DNA of 64,000 nt from Palaemon carinicauda (GCF_036898095.1 NC_090735.1:7832661-7896660), one strand, 5' to 3'; counted from the first letter of the stretch, positions 11,101 to 21,502 are shown. Numbers and translations: made by a program. The notes: a model not told the origin generated them from the letters alone.

Positions 11101-12150
11101 GTGTTCCAAAGAATCCAATAACATGATGGCCCTTGTTTTACTTGCCATAAAAGGTGCCTCTTCACAGTGCATGTCTTTCACCTCTGCAAGGTGCACCGAG
11201 ATCGGTAAACACAAAATGGAGAGCAAGGTTTATTAAATTAGACTAGTCAGAGGGGTAGTTCAAGGTCACTACTTCTTCCTTGAAGTTGCCGTAACTGTTT
11301 CTATGGTCTGAACCACTTTGAATACATATGAGGAGGGGGGTCCAAATGAGGGAATTCCTCTGCCCATGTGGCAGATGAGGAAGATACTGGCTTGAAAGTA
11401 CCCACGACTTGCAGCATTTTATGCCTCTAATCCCAAAGAAGCTGGCAAGTCCTTATGGACATTTCCTTACCATTCCTCAACTCAAGTTTGAGGCTATTTA
11501 CTAGGCGAAGAGCAGAGAATAGCTATGTCTTCTGGGTAACCAGCTACTATCAACTCTCTTGTAGCTTACTCATGAGGGAGAGAAGAAATTCCATCAATAC
11601 TTGTCACCCACCCAGAGGAGGGGGTCAAAAGTTCAGGTACCAGAACAACAACAACTGTGGACTTTCTCGTTTTTGAGGATGACCACAGAGATGGATATTT
11701 TGTTTTGACTGATGGCCAATCCTTACACTAATTGCATGGGCAAGACTGCAAACAATCATGACCCACGCTAGAGGCACATAAAGAATAGGATCCACATCTA
11801 CTCATGAAGATTCTGCACTTATGTCCAGCAATCCCAGGGAAGGGTTCAATATCCACCATTACAAACACATACACTATGTAAAAATAAAGTGACTTCTTGG
11901 TGTTCTGGCGAGAAGTTAGGGCCTCCCTTCCACACATCTGTAACTATGGACACCATTATAAATCTTAGCAACCTAGTCCTAATAAAAGGACTAGGGTTTG
12001 CATTCATGTAAGACCATACATTGCGAATTCAACACTATCCTAATATATTGGTGATCAAATCCCACCTTAATTCATTAGTAATCCATTACTACCTTAGTCT
12101 TCTAATGAACACTTGAAATCTTCATCTCCCTTTACTGTATAAAACGTAGG
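11101..12150. other. No recognised feature
   Basis: Short, frame-broken open segments on both strands and no recognisable domain. It may be the flank of the decayed gag-like region to its left. Nothing could be assigned with confidence. Confidence 0.5.
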
Positions 12151-12336
12151 ATTAGTCCAACTAACAATTGCCAATGAAGTACAAAATGAAAACAATCCTA
12201 CTGAAATCTAATACCAATAAAATTCTGCCTTGAATAACTAATTATTAGTCCAACTAACAATTGCCAATGAAGTACAAAATGAAAACAATCCTACTGAAAT
12301 CTAATACCAATAAAATTCTGCCTTGAATAACTAATT
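12151..12336. repeat. 93-bp perfect tandem duplication
   Basis: The segment 12151-12243 (starting attagtccaactaacaattg) is repeated immediately at 12244-12336 with no visible difference, so the duplication is recent. It lies in AT-rich DNA about 185 bases left of element B. Confidence 0.9.
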
Positions 12337-12520
12337 ATGAATAAAATTATCTAATTTCAATACTGATCAAATCCATAAACTTAATTGTACTAATGCAATT
12401 GACACTCCATAATCCTCATAATCCATAAAGCGGTTAATCCAAATTTAATTTACTCAAATAATTTTAAGGTGTATTTCTTGACTGTAACCTGTCTCTAAAT
12501 GCCCAAATGTATAATGTAAT

Positions 12521-12719
12521 AAAAATGTTATTTTTATTAGTAAAATAAATTTTTGAATATACTTACCCGATAATCATGTAGCTGTCAACTCCGTTGCCCG
12601 ACAGAATTCTATGGAGGGATACGCCAGCTATCACAATACTAGAAGGGGGTGTACTTACCAGCGCCACCTGTGGCCAGGTACTCAAGTACTTCTTGTTGAC
12701 ACCTCCTCAATTATTCCTC
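12521..12719. repeat. Left inverted terminal repeat of DIRS-B
   Basis: The outer 58 bases (12521-12578) form a perfect inverted repeat with 12764-12821. The rest, from about 12559 to 12719, matches inverted with 19086-19225. Both B ends carry the variant actcaagtacttcttgttga, which differs from the corresponding C variant. Confidence 0.9.
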
Positions 12720-12763
12720 GGTCCACTGGTTCTCTCTGGGGAGGAAGGGAGGGTCGATTAAAT

Positions 12764-12854
12764 CATGATTATCGGGTAAGTATATTCAAAAATTTATTTT
12801 ACTAATAAAAATAACATTTTTCAATATTAAACTTACCCGATAATCATGTAGCTG
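12764..12854. repeat. Internal complementary region (ICR) of DIRS-B
   Basis: Bases 12764-12821 are the exact reverse complement of the left end 12521-12578, and 12822-12854 are the exact reverse complement of the right end (about 19225-19253, with the A tract shared). Read through, it is the reverse complement of the two element ends joined with one shared A tract. In the established DIRS model this segment lets the linear cDNA be completed and circularised. Confidence 0.92.
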
Positions 12855-13249
12855 ATTCACACCCAGGGAGGTGGGTGAAAACCAGTGTACAAGATTAAAG
12901 GATAGCTAAGTATCCCATATTTCATATAACAGTTATCTCAAATAACAATGAAATAAGTACCTGGTAAGGAAGTCGAATAGAACCGTTACTCTGCCTCTTT
13001 TTTAAAGTTCGTCTTCCTTACTGAGCGCAGCGTTCCTCTTGGAGGCTGAATCAACCCAAAGGTGCCAAAGTACACGGGGTTGCAACCCCTACTAAAGGAC
13101 CTCTACCAAACCTTTAACCCAGGCGCTTCTCAAGAATGAATAGACCACCCGCCAAATCAAAAGGATGCGGAAGGCTTCTTAGCCTACCGTAACAACCATA
13201 AAAACAACAATAAAAGCATTCAAGAGAAAGGTTAAAAAAGGTTATGGGA
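12855..13249. other. 3' non-coding region of DIRS-B
   Basis: Lies between the ICR and the YR stop codon on the minus strand. It is nearly identical to 21837-22237 in C. No coding potential was recognised. Confidence 0.7.
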
Positions 13250-14458
13250 TTAAGGGAATGTAGTGGCTGAGCCCTCACCTACTACTGCACTCGCTGCTAC
13301 GAATGGTCCCAGGGTGTAGCAGTTCTCGTAAAGAGACTGGACATCTTTCAGATAAAATGATGCAAACACTGACTTGCTCCTCCAATAGGTTGCATCCATT
13401 ATGCTCTGCAGAGAACGGTTTTTATTAAAGGCCATCGAAGTAGCTACGGCTCTTACTTCGTGGGTCCTTACCTTCAGCAATGCAAGGTCTTCCTCCTTTA
13501 AGTGAGAATGTGCTTCTCTGATCAGAAGCCTTATATAATACGAAAGCCCATTCTTGGACATGGGCCTCGAAGGTTTCTTGATGGCACACCATAAAGCTTC
13601 TGACTGTCCTCGAATAGGTTTAGACCTCTTAAGATAATATTTGAGAGCTCTGACAGGGCAAAGAACTCTCTCTAGTTCGTTACCTACCATGTTGGAGAGG
13701 CTAGGTATTTCAAACGATCTAGGCCAAGGACGTGAAGGAAGCTCGTTCTTTGCTAGGAATCCAAGCTGAAAAGAACATGTTTCAGATTCGGTTGTGAAAC
13801 CAATGTTCTTGCTGAAGGCATGAACCTCACTGACTCTCTTAGCTGTTGCAAGGCAGACGAGAAAAAGAGTCTTGAGGGTAAGGTCCTTGAAGGAAGCTGA
13901 CTGGAGAGGTTCGAACCTAGATGACATAAGGAACCTTAAGACTACGTCTAGATTCCAGCCTGGAGTGGAAAGACGACGTTCTTTAGACGTCTCAAAAGAC
14001 TTAAGAATGTCTTGAAGGTCCTTGTTGGAAGACAGGTCCAAACCTCTGTGGCGGAGAACTGAAGCCAACATACTCCTATATCCTTTAATCGTAGGTGCTG
14101 AAAGGGATCTCTCATTCCTAAGATGTAGAAGGAAGTCAGCTATTTGGGTCACAGAGGTATTGGTAGAGGATATTGAATTGGCTCTACACCAGCTTCGGAA
14201 GACCTCCCACTTAGACTGGTAGACTCTATGAGTGGAAACCCTTCTTGCTCTGGCAATCGCACTGGCTGCCTCCTTCGAAAAGCCTCTAGCTCTAGCGAAT
14301 CTTTCGACAGTCTGAAGGCAGTCAGCCGAAGAGCGTGGAGGTTTGGGTGCAACCTGTCTACGTGAGGTTGACGTAGAAGGTCCACTCTTAGAGGTAGAGT
14401 CCTGGGGAAGTCGACTAGCCATTGAAGTACCTCTGTGAACCATTCTCTTGCAGGCCAA
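13250..14458 (-). CDS. Tyrosine recombinase (YR) of DIRS-B
   Basis: This protein would integrate the circular cDNA by site-specific recombination in the nucleus, replacing the DDE integrase of LTR elements. The open frame has the YR catalytic set: Arg in TAKRVSEV, the HxxR pair in THEVRA, and the nucleophilic Tyr in FASFYLKDV, aligned with R208, H333/R336 and Y369 of the C copy. An N-terminal SAM-like DNA-binding region (VYQSKWEVF onward) precedes the core. It is in the -1 frame relative to the upstream pol and overlaps its end by about 310 bases. The frame is open upstream to 15526, but that part is the shadow of pol. The start is uncertain: the first ATG in the aligned region is about 14443. 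No disabling change is seen in YR itself. Confidence 0.88.
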   Translation of the reverse strand: MACKRMVHRGTSMASRLPQDSTSKSGPSTSTSRRQVAPKPPRSSADCLQTVERFARARGFSKEAASAIARARRVSTHRVYQSKWEVFRSWCRANSISSTNTSVTQIADFLLHLRNERSLSAPTIKGYRSMLASVLRHRGLDLSSNKDLQDILKSFETSKERRLSTPGWNLDVVLRFLMSSRFEPLQSASFKDLTLKTLFLVCLATAKRVSEVHAFSKNIGFTTESETCSFQLGFLAKNELPSRPWPRSFEIPSLSNMVGNELERVLCPVRALKYYLKRSKPIRGQSEALWCAIKKPSRPMSKNGLSYYIRLLIREAHSHLKEEDLALLKVRTHEVRAVATSMAFNKNRSLQSIMDATYWRSKSVFASFYLKDVQSLYENCYTLGPFVAASAVVGEGSATTFP

Positions 14459-16373
14459 AGGGGAGCAACCAGCGTCAGCCGTGTCCCTTCGTGCGAGACG
14501 AATTTCTGCAGAACTTTGTTTATTATCTTGAACGGTGGGAATGCGTACAGGTCGAGATGGGACCAGTTCAGTAGAAAAGCATCCACATGAACTGCTGCAG
14601 GGTCTGGAACAGGGGAACAGTACAGCGGAAGTCTCTTGGTTATGGAGGTGGCAAACAGATCTATGGTAGGTTGACCCCACAAGGTCCAAAGTCTGTTGCA
14701 CACACTCTTGTGGAGGGTCCATTCCGTGGGAATGACCTGATTCCTTCTGCTTAGGCGATCTGCTGAGACGTTCATATCGCCCTGAATGAACCTCGTGACC
14801 AGAGTGAGGTTTAGACCTCTTGACCAAATGAGGAGGTCCCTTGCGATCTCGTATAGGCTCCTCGAATGGGTCCCTCCTTGCTTGGAGATGTAAGCCAAGG
14901 CTGTGGTATTGTCTGAGTTCACCTCCACCACTTTGCCTAGCAGGAGGGACTTGAAGTTCAACAGGGCTAGATGAACTGCTAGCAGCTCCTTGCAGTTGAT
15001 GTGGAGTAATCCTTGTTCCTCGTTCCACGTTCCCGAGCATTCCCGTCCGTCCAAGGTTGCACCCCAGCCCGAGTCCGATGCATCTGAGAAGAGATGAAGA
15101 TTGGGGGTCTGAATGGCCAACGATAGACCCTCCCTGAGAAGGAGGTTGTGCTTCCACCACAGGAGAGTGGTCTTCATCTCTTGGTTGATAGGGATAGAGA
15201 CTGCTTCGAGAGTCGAACCCTTGTCCCAATGAGCTGCAAGATGGAATTGAAGAGGGCGGAGGTGGAGTCTCCCTAGCTCGACAAACAGGGCCAGTGATGA
15301 GAGGGTCCCTGTGAGACTCATCCACTGTCTCACTGAGCAACTGCTCCTCTTCAGCATGCTCATGATGCACTCTAGGGCCTGGCTTATCCTGGGGGCCGAT
15401 GGAAAAGCCCGAAAATCCTGACTCCGAATCTCCATTCCCAGGTACACAATGGATTGGGAGGGAATGAGTTGAGACTTCTCTATGTTGACTAATAGACCTA
15501 GGTCTCTGATTAAGTCTAAAGTCCAATGAGATTCTCCAGACAACGACGACTCGTGGAGGCTCTCAACAGCCAGTCGTCTAAGTAGAGGGAGGCTCTGATG
15601 TTCGACAAGTGTAGGAATTTTGCTATATTCCTCATCAGATGAGTAAAGACCATAGGAGCTGTGCTTAGGCCAAAACACAGGGCTTGGAATTGGTAGACAA
15701 CCTTTCCAAAAACGAATCTCAGGAAAGGTTGGGAGTCTGGATGAATAGGAACGTGAAAGTATGCATCTTTCAAGTCCAACGAGACCATCCAGTCCTCCTG
15801 TCTGACCGCTGCTAAGACCGACTTCGTCGTCTCCATTGTGAACGTCTGCTTGGTGACATACTCGTTGAGAGCGCTGACGTCCAGCACCGGTCTCCAACCT
15901 CCTGTCTTCTTGGCCACAAGAAAGAGACGGTTGTAGAAGCCCGGGGATTGATGGTCCCGGACTATAACCACTGCCTTCTTCTGCACAAGTAGCGACACCT
16001 CCTGGTGCAATGCTAGCCTCTTGTCCTCTTCTTTGTAGTTGGGAGAGAGGTTGATGGGCGATGTGGTCAGAGGTGGTTTGAGGCAGAATGGAATCCTGTA
16101 ACCGTTCCTCAGCCAACTGACAGACTGGGCGTCTGCACCTCTCTTCTCCCAGGCTCGCCAGAAGATCTTGAGTCTGGCTCCTACTGCTGTCTGGAGATGC
16201 GGAGAGTCAGTTTTTTCCTTTAGATGTCCTGGATCCTTTCCTAGACTTGCTCCTGTGAGAGTCTGGGCGGGAGCTTCCTCGGCTGGGGGCTCTACCACGA
16301 AAGGGCGGTATGAACCTCGTAGCAGGGGTATCAGCCACTGGGGAGCGATAAGTCTTGGGGACTGAGGTAGCAA
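14149..16373 (-). pseudogene. RT-RNase H-methyltransferase-like pol of DIRS-B, one frameshift
   Basis: Encodes, in order, reverse transcriptase (FYNRLFLVAKKTGGWRP, LDLKDAYFHVP and the catalytic YLDDW at residues 264-268 of the first segment), RNase H (Asp in FSDASDSGWGA, Glu in CKELLAV, Asp in NSDNTTALAY, Asp in VSADRLSR) and a C-terminal domain with PTIDLFA, YAFPPF and LVAPLWP. That last domain matches the Dam-like methyltransferase region described for DIRS elements. A single missing T near 15526, compared with C at 24513-24516, moves the frame just after the YLDD region, so the first segment ends at 15516 and the rest lies in the frame open to 14149. There is no ATG before the RT palm (first codon of the open frame is TTG). 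The frame is +1 relative to gag and overlaps it by 167 bases, so translation probably relied on frameshifting. Confidence 0.88.
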
Positions 16374-18876
16374 CCTTAGACTTACGAGCCGATGAGGCTA
16401 CAAGATCGTGTGTATCCTTTTGTATCAGGGCAGCAGACAAGTCCTTAACCAGCTCTTCGGGGAAGAGGAACTTCGAGAGCGGAGCAAAAAGGAGTTGTGA
16501 CCGTTGGCAAGGTGTAATGCTGGCGGAAAGGAAGGTACACAGTTGTTCCCTTTTCTTCAAAACCCCTGATACAAACATCGACGCAAGCTCACCCGATCCA
16601 TCCCTAATGGCCTTATCCATGCAGGACATTAATAGCATGGCAGAATCTTTGTCCGCAGGAAAGGTCTTCTTGCTGAGGGCCCCCAGGCACCAGTCTAGAA
16701 AGTTGAACATTTCAAATGCTCTAAACATTCCTTTCAGCAAGTGATCCAGGTCTGAGAAGGTCCAACAAACCTTAGAGCGCCTCATTGCAGTTCTCCGAGG
16801 CGAGTCTACCAGACTTGAGAAGTCAGCCTGGGCAGAGGCAGGTACTCCCAAGCCTGGTGCTTCTCCTGTGGCATACCAAACGCTCGCTTTCGAAGTGAGC
16901 TTCGTTGGAGGGAACATGAAAGAAGTCTTGCCAAGGTGTTGCTTAGACTGCAGCCACTCCCCTAAGATCCTTAATGCCCTCTTAGAGGACCTAGCTAGGA
17001 CTAGCTTAGTATAGGTGGACTTAGCTTGTTGTACGCCCAGCGAAAACTCAGATGGCGGAGAGCGGGGAATAGCAGAGACAAAGTGGTCTGGGTAAACCTC
17101 CCTAAGTAGAGCCAAGACCTTACGAAAATCAATAGACTGTGGAGAAAGCTTGGATTCATCCACGTCTGATGAGGGATCCAGGTGTGCCTCCTCATCATCA
17201 GACGCCTCATCACCAGAGTGAAGCGAAGGTATCGGACAAGAATGCTGAACAGCAGAGTCAGAACGAGTAGGAACAATAGTAGTGGTTTCCTCTACAAGTA
17301 ACTGTTGAGGGAGAACCTGAGGCTCAGACTGCAAAGGCTGAATAGCAGACGAAGCAGAAGGAAGGCGCATGGGTGGAGGAGGCTGACTCCTAGCATGAGC
17401 GGTTGAACCCAAGGATTGCGCTTGCTGAGCGGTTGGTGGAAGCGGAGTAGCAAGTTCCTGTTCCTGTGGTGTGAGCGGAGCGTGATGAGGTTGAGGCTGC
17501 GCAGAACAAGGTAAATGTCTCGCAAGCTGAGGCTCCTGAGGCGCAAGGCCAAGGTGTAGTGGAGCTTGCCTTGTGGATGGTTGAGCTCGCTGCAGCGAGA
17601 GCTGAGGAGACTGACTCATGGACGGGAGAGGTTGTTGTACCTCAGCCAAGAGTTGCACCACTGGTGGAGCAGCAAAGGGAGGTGGAGGAAGAGAGGTATA
17701 ATCCTCCTGATCCCATAGCAAAGGTTTCCTTAAAGAAGGCGGAGGCTGAACACCACTGGGAACAGCAAACTCAGACCGTGGCTCAACATCGTACGCCTGG
17801 CAGGTGGTACTGCGATCAGGCGGAGCAAGCGCAGGCGGAGCGAGCGCAGGCGGAGCGAGCGCAGGCGGAGGGAGTGTAGGCGGAGGCGGAGGAGCAACAC
17901 TCTCAGCCCGACACTCACGCATCAAGTCCGAAAGCTGTGCTTGCATGGACTGTAGTAGAGTCCACTTAGGGTCGACAGTCGAGCTCTGTTGTGGCAGAAC
18001 CTTACTCCTCTTGGGCGGAGTGCAGTCGACAGATGACTGCGGCGAGTCAGAGCTGAGCCAATGACTGCAACCTGGCTGAGCACTCGCGGACTGGACTCTG
18101 CGTTTAAGTGGTCTCGAGACCTGAGACCAACGTTTCTTCCCTGACAGATGATCAGCGGACGAGAAAAAGACGGGCTCAATCGTCTGCGGGTGGGAGTGAC
18201 GGTCTTTGGAAGACACGCCCGCAACCACCGAGGAAACTTCTGTGCGCCTAACAAGGCCTGCCGAACCCTTATGCCCTTCGACATTGCTTCTCCCCTGGGC
18301 ATGGGAGCTTGCAAGAGGTCCCGGACTTTGAGGACGACTGGCTCGCACAGAAGAATCCTCACGCACCACACTGGCACTGACACTAGCACTTGGCACTGCA
18401 CTGACACTAGCACTCGTCACAGCACTGGCACTAACTCCACCCACTGCACTCTTGACCTTAAGTTCCTTAACTTCGGCCATCAGAGACTTATGGTCACTTA
18501 CCACTGACTCTACTTTATCGCCTAAGGCCTGAATAGCACGCAAAACAACAGACATATCAGGCGGAGGGCAAACAGTAGGTTCGGGGGTAGCCACTACAGG
18601 GGTAGGAAAAGGTAGGGGATCATGAGGTGAGGAAAACATTGAAGAGTGAGAAGAACTCCTCCTAACTCTACCTCTCTCTAACTTAGATGAATATTTTAAA
18701 AGACGGACAAATTCCAGTTCCGAAAGTCCGGCGCATTCCTCACATCGATTTTCTAACTGACAGGGCCTGTCCCTACAGTCAGAACAAGCGGTGTGAGGAT
18801 CTACCGAGGCCTTCGGAATACGCCTATTGCAAGACCTACAACGTCTATGGGAGGGGGCTTGCGAAACGTCAGACAT
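16207..18876 (-). CDS. Gag-like ORF1 of DIRS-B
   Basis: An 889-residue open frame with a true ATG. The N-terminus has paired cysteines C13/C16, C31/C34 and C45/C48 with H28 and C39, a zinc-finger-like arrangement typical of DIRS ORF1. A long Ser/Pro/Gln-rich middle contains three PPALA repeats. A conserved helical region around LDHLLKGMFRAFEMFNFLDW and MSCMDKAIRDG follows, and the tail is basic (RGSSRPDSHRSKSRKGSRTS). It presumably binds the RNA and assembles particles in the cytoplasm; this is family-level inference. The last 167 bases overlap the pol frame. It is uninterrupted, which argues for fairly recent activity. The C copy is 899 residues, differing mainly by an insertion after the KVLP motif. 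Confidence 0.85.
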   Translation of the reverse strand: MSDVSQAPSHRRCRSCNRRIPKASVDPHTACSDCRDRPCQLENRCEECAGLSELEFVRLLKYSSKLERGRVRRSSSHSSMFSSPHDPLPFPTPVVATPEPTVCPPPDMSVVLRAIQALGDKVESVVSDHKSLMAEVKELKVKSAVGGVSASAVTSASVSAVPSASVSASVVREDSSVRASRPQSPGPLASSHAQGRSNVEGHKGSAGLVRRTEVSSVVAGVSSKDRHSHPQTIEPVFFSSADHLSGKKRWSQVSRPLKRRVQSASAQPGCSHWLSSDSPQSSVDCTPPKRSKVLPQQSSTVDPKWTLLQSMQAQLSDLMRECRAESVAPPPPPTLPPPALAPPALAPPALAPPDRSTTCQAYDVEPRSEFAVPSGVQPPPSLRKPLLWDQEDYTSLPPPPFAAPPVVQLLAEVQQPLPSMSQSPQLSLQRAQPSTRQAPLHLGLAPQEPQLARHLPCSAQPQPHHAPLTPQEQELATPLPPTAQQAQSLGSTAHARSQPPPPMRLPSASSAIQPLQSEPQVLPQQLLVEETTTIVPTRSDSAVQHSCPIPSLHSGDEASDDEEAHLDPSSDVDESKLSPQSIDFRKVLALLREVYPDHFVSAIPRSPPSEFSLGVQQAKSTYTKLVLARSSKRALRILGEWLQSKQHLGKTSFMFPPTKLTSKASVWYATGEAPGLGVPASAQADFSSLVDSPRRTAMRRSKVCWTFSDLDHLLKGMFRAFEMFNFLDWCLGALSKKTFPADKDSAMLLMSCMDKAIRDGSGELASMFVSGVLKKREQLCTFLSASITPCQRSQLLFAPLSKFLFPEELVKDLSAALIQKDTHDLVASSARKSKVATSVPKTYRSPVADTPATRFIPPFRGRAPSRGSSRPDSHRSKSRKGSRTSKGKN
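17817..17882. repeat. 15-bp tandem repeat coding PPALA in DIRS-B gag
   Basis: About four copies of gcaggcggagcgagc, read on the minus strand as repeated Ala-Pro-Pro-Ala-Leu. The counterpart in C (26812-26872) is more diverged between units. Confidence 0.8.
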
Positions 18877-19085
18877 CTTGAATCAAAGAGTTAGCCAAAG
18901 GGGTTTCCAAAATCAAGCAAAAGATCGTTAACCGTTAATCAGGACTATATAAAAGCTATCTAGCTAATATAAGAAGGTTTCCAGTAATGCGACAGCCGAA
19001 ATCTGAGAGAATACTTCACCAATTAGCCGTGAACAAACTCGAAGATCATAAGCGTATCCCAGAACGTCTTGCCGGAAGCACGACA

Positions 19086-19258
19086 GAGGAATAATTGAGG
19101 AGGTGTCAACAAGAAGTACTTGAGTACCTGGCCACAGGTGGCGCTGGTAAGTACACCCCCTTCTAGTATTGTGATAGCTGGCGTATCCCTCCATAAAATT
19201 CTGTCGGGCAACGGAGTTGACAGCTACATGATTATCGGGTAAGTTTAATATTGAAAAA
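19086..19258. repeat. Right inverted terminal repeat of DIRS-B (5' end of the element)
   Basis: Reverse complement of 12559-12719 with very few changes. The outermost 33 bases instead match, inverted, the second half of the ICR (12822-12854). It carries the same internal variant as the left ITR. Confidence 0.9.
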
Positions 19259-19963
19259 CTGCTGGTTATCATCTAAGAAATATTGCGTTTATAAAAAAGT
19301 ACCAGGACAAAAATTCTGTAAAGAAACTTGTGATTAACTGGATTACCAGGATTGACTACTGAAACTATATTACAATTTACCAAAAGTGCAACTCAAGAAA
19401 TTACAAAAAAAAAAAAAGAACAGAGGAGCAAGACTGATAAAAGGTGTCCCACCTAGAGAAAGGATCACCCCTATAGGCTACTAATCAAATTTACACTGGC
19501 TGCCGATTAAAGCGAGAACTGAATTTAAAATATGTACAATAACCCACCAAGTTATCAGAAACGGGCGTCCAAAATATTTAGGATAATTGCTACATATTGC
19601 CCAGCCAACAAATCTTGTCGACATGAGAATAGTTACAGCTGGCTTCAAACTGTTGGAACCTAGATTTATGTCTACTTTAGGCTCCAGAGCCTTTAAATAT
19701 GCAGTCCCGAGACTATATAATAAGCTCCCACAAAACATTTGAATGATTGAAGACATTAAGGCTTTCAAGAGGATACTGAAGACTTTTTTATTTCAACAGT
19801 CATACAACAGTGACAATTTAACAGTAAATGAATAATACGCGATATGAAACGTTAAATGCTCTGAACGAATAAGGTAAAACGACAGCAGAGGTCCTGTAGA
19901 AAGTGGGGTTCCCCTGCTGTATGGGACTGGAAAAGCACCCATCAAAGTAAAGTAAAAGTAAAG
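19259..19963 (+). pseudogene. Non-LTR retrotransposon (LINE) RT C-terminal fragment
   Basis: Decayed plus-strand remnants of the RT C-terminal region found in CR1/Jockey-type LINEs: GYHLRNIAFIKKY, then RLIKGVPPRERI, LHWLP, and near the end SRAFKYAVPRLYNKLPQN and FLFQQSY, in several frames with stops. The same conserved series is better preserved at 37400-38129. The 3' end has a short repeated tail of TAAAG type (about 19943-19963). The fragment starts immediately at the right boundary of DIRS-B, at the codons just before GYHLRN. The upstream part of the LINE is not found on the other side of B. Confidence 0.7.
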
Positions 19964-21170
19964 TTTTTTTTTCTATAATTTCATTCAAATCAAACAAAAA
20001 ATCCTCCTTATTAATATTACCTTTAAAAATGTCAGCTAATGCAGCTCCAGTAATTGGTTTTCACAGATTCTATGCTCTCATTGAAGAGCAGCAAAATTTA
20101 TTATAAACCTTCAATTTCCAGTCTCCCATAGCTCATTGCTCAAGATTCACCTGAAAGAAAAAAAAAAGTGAAAATATTTTTAAAAATTTGCCAAACCTTC
20201 TGTATAATTATATAACAGAATTAAGCATGATGTTCTTGCTATCATAATTATCTAAAAGGACCTTTCAAGAGCCAAAGTTACCTATTAATTGGTATTAATG
20301 GATTGATAATCATAAGTTTGCAGTTTCAAAAATATCTGATTAATACTATTGACATTGAAAAAATGAACAATACTAATAAATAATTATCTACACGCTATTC
20401 TTAGCAACCAAAATTTCTTTGTACAAAAAATATTATTGCTGGGTGTCTAACCTAAGATCCCCATCATTAAAAGTCGCACACATATGTAGATGCATTTCTC
20501 AATGAAGCTGAACAAGAGATGTCTACGGCTGTGAAGTACTGAAAGTTTTATAAATAGGGGACACTGTAAAGCACAGCCATGAGAAAAGTATCCAACTAAA
20601 TTCTCTCTAACAACCTAATCAAAGAGCTAGCAGATCAATATATCACTACAATTAGGAACCCCACTGAGTATCCCTTAAAAACTAGGAGGGATTGGAAATA
20701 TAGACGGAGATGTTCCACTTCCCTTGAATGAAGAGGGTACTCAGACAATTTCCTACTACCCCTATGTCAATAGCATCTGAAATACTAGGCTCATGCATTG
20801 GTTAATCAAACCTAAGGGAAATAGTCAAAGGATTAGCTGTTATTCCCTTCTTGAGGTAGTGAATGGCTTCAAAGGGAAGCATTTTTCTTACCCATACCAG
20901 ACTTATGGCGACGGGTCAGTGCCGCTTGCTCATCAGTAACATGTGTAAAAGCCATAGCTGCCAAAGCAGCATCTTTCTCTGCTTGATGAACCTCTAAGGG
21001 TACCAAGGGTCAAGTAAGCTCCATTACACCCTACTAGCAGAGGCAAGCGGCTCTCTAAAAGCAAGGACCTTTCTCTGTCATAATAGGAATGGGGAGCATA
21101 AGTGCAACAACTCTTTCACCTGACCAACAGTGCTGGTGATCAATCCCTAGTGGGCCTGTTTAACTGCAAC
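19964..21170. other. AT-rich sequence, no confident gene
   Basis: Mostly non-coding. About 20880-21060 is less AT-rich, and its minus strand shows a short open stretch with KDAALAAMAFTHVTDEQAAL, possibly an old gag-like relic. No flanking domains support this. Confidence 0.45.
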
Positions 21171-21318
21171 CGATCAAAGGCAGTAGCCATCATTTGGTGT
21201 CAGAGCTACTCGACCGGATCCAATGATATCAGTTAGTACAAATTCGATTAAAGGCAGTAGCCATCATTTGGTGTCAGAGCTACTCGACTGGATCCAATGA
21301 TATCAGTTAGTACAAATT
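21171..21318. repeat. 74-bp tandem duplication
   Basis: 21171-21244 (containing ggcagtagccatcatttggt) is repeated at 21245-21318 with about two substitutions. It is about 185 bases left of DIRS-C, as the 93-bp duplication is about 185 bases left of DIRS-B. Confidence 0.88.
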
Positions 21319-21502
21319 CAGATGCTCCCTCCTGATGAAGGAAGGTGGCTTCCTTAAGGCCAGTATTCCTTCCATACCACAACAGGAACAATTCTCTTAA
21401 TAGTAAACAATGGACTGATGAAATCAAGTGGTGTTCAAATTTCTGACGATCGATAGGTTTGTGTTAATATGCTCTGGCCCATTAGTAATACATAAAATGC
21501 GT

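Larger units (their letters stand above)
12521..19258 (-). mobile_element. DIRS1-like retrotransposon B, near full length
   Basis: A 6.7 kb element with inverted terminal repeats, an internal complementary region and, in minus-strand order, gag, RT-RNase H-methyltransferase-like, and tyrosine recombinase frames. It begins and ends in five A residues (12521-12525 and 19254-19258), consistent with the short shared junction expected of YR integration; no target duplication is seen. It is very similar to C (21503-28277) over its whole length. One single-base frameshift near 15526 breaks the pol frame; gag and YR are open. The right end abuts a LINE fragment (19259). Confidence 0.93.

Noticed and set aside
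12611..12805. Short frames in the terminal repeats (also at 18964-19272 and 21576-21788)
   Set aside because: They lie in ITR/ICR sequence that is constrained by pairing, not coding.
14458..15526. Long open frame preceding the YR of DIRS-B (758 codons in total)
   Set aside because: The upstream part is the other-frame shadow of RT/RNase H. It has no ATG-led domain, and the C copy is closed there.
15530..16116. N-terminal part of a 655-codon frame in DIRS-B (and the same in C at 23530-25104)
   Set aside because: Shadow of the RT frame. Only the portion after the frameshift site is real pol sequence.
20880..21060. Possible gag-like peptide on the minus strand
   Set aside because: Short, broken and without neighbouring domains; noted only as a weak hint.
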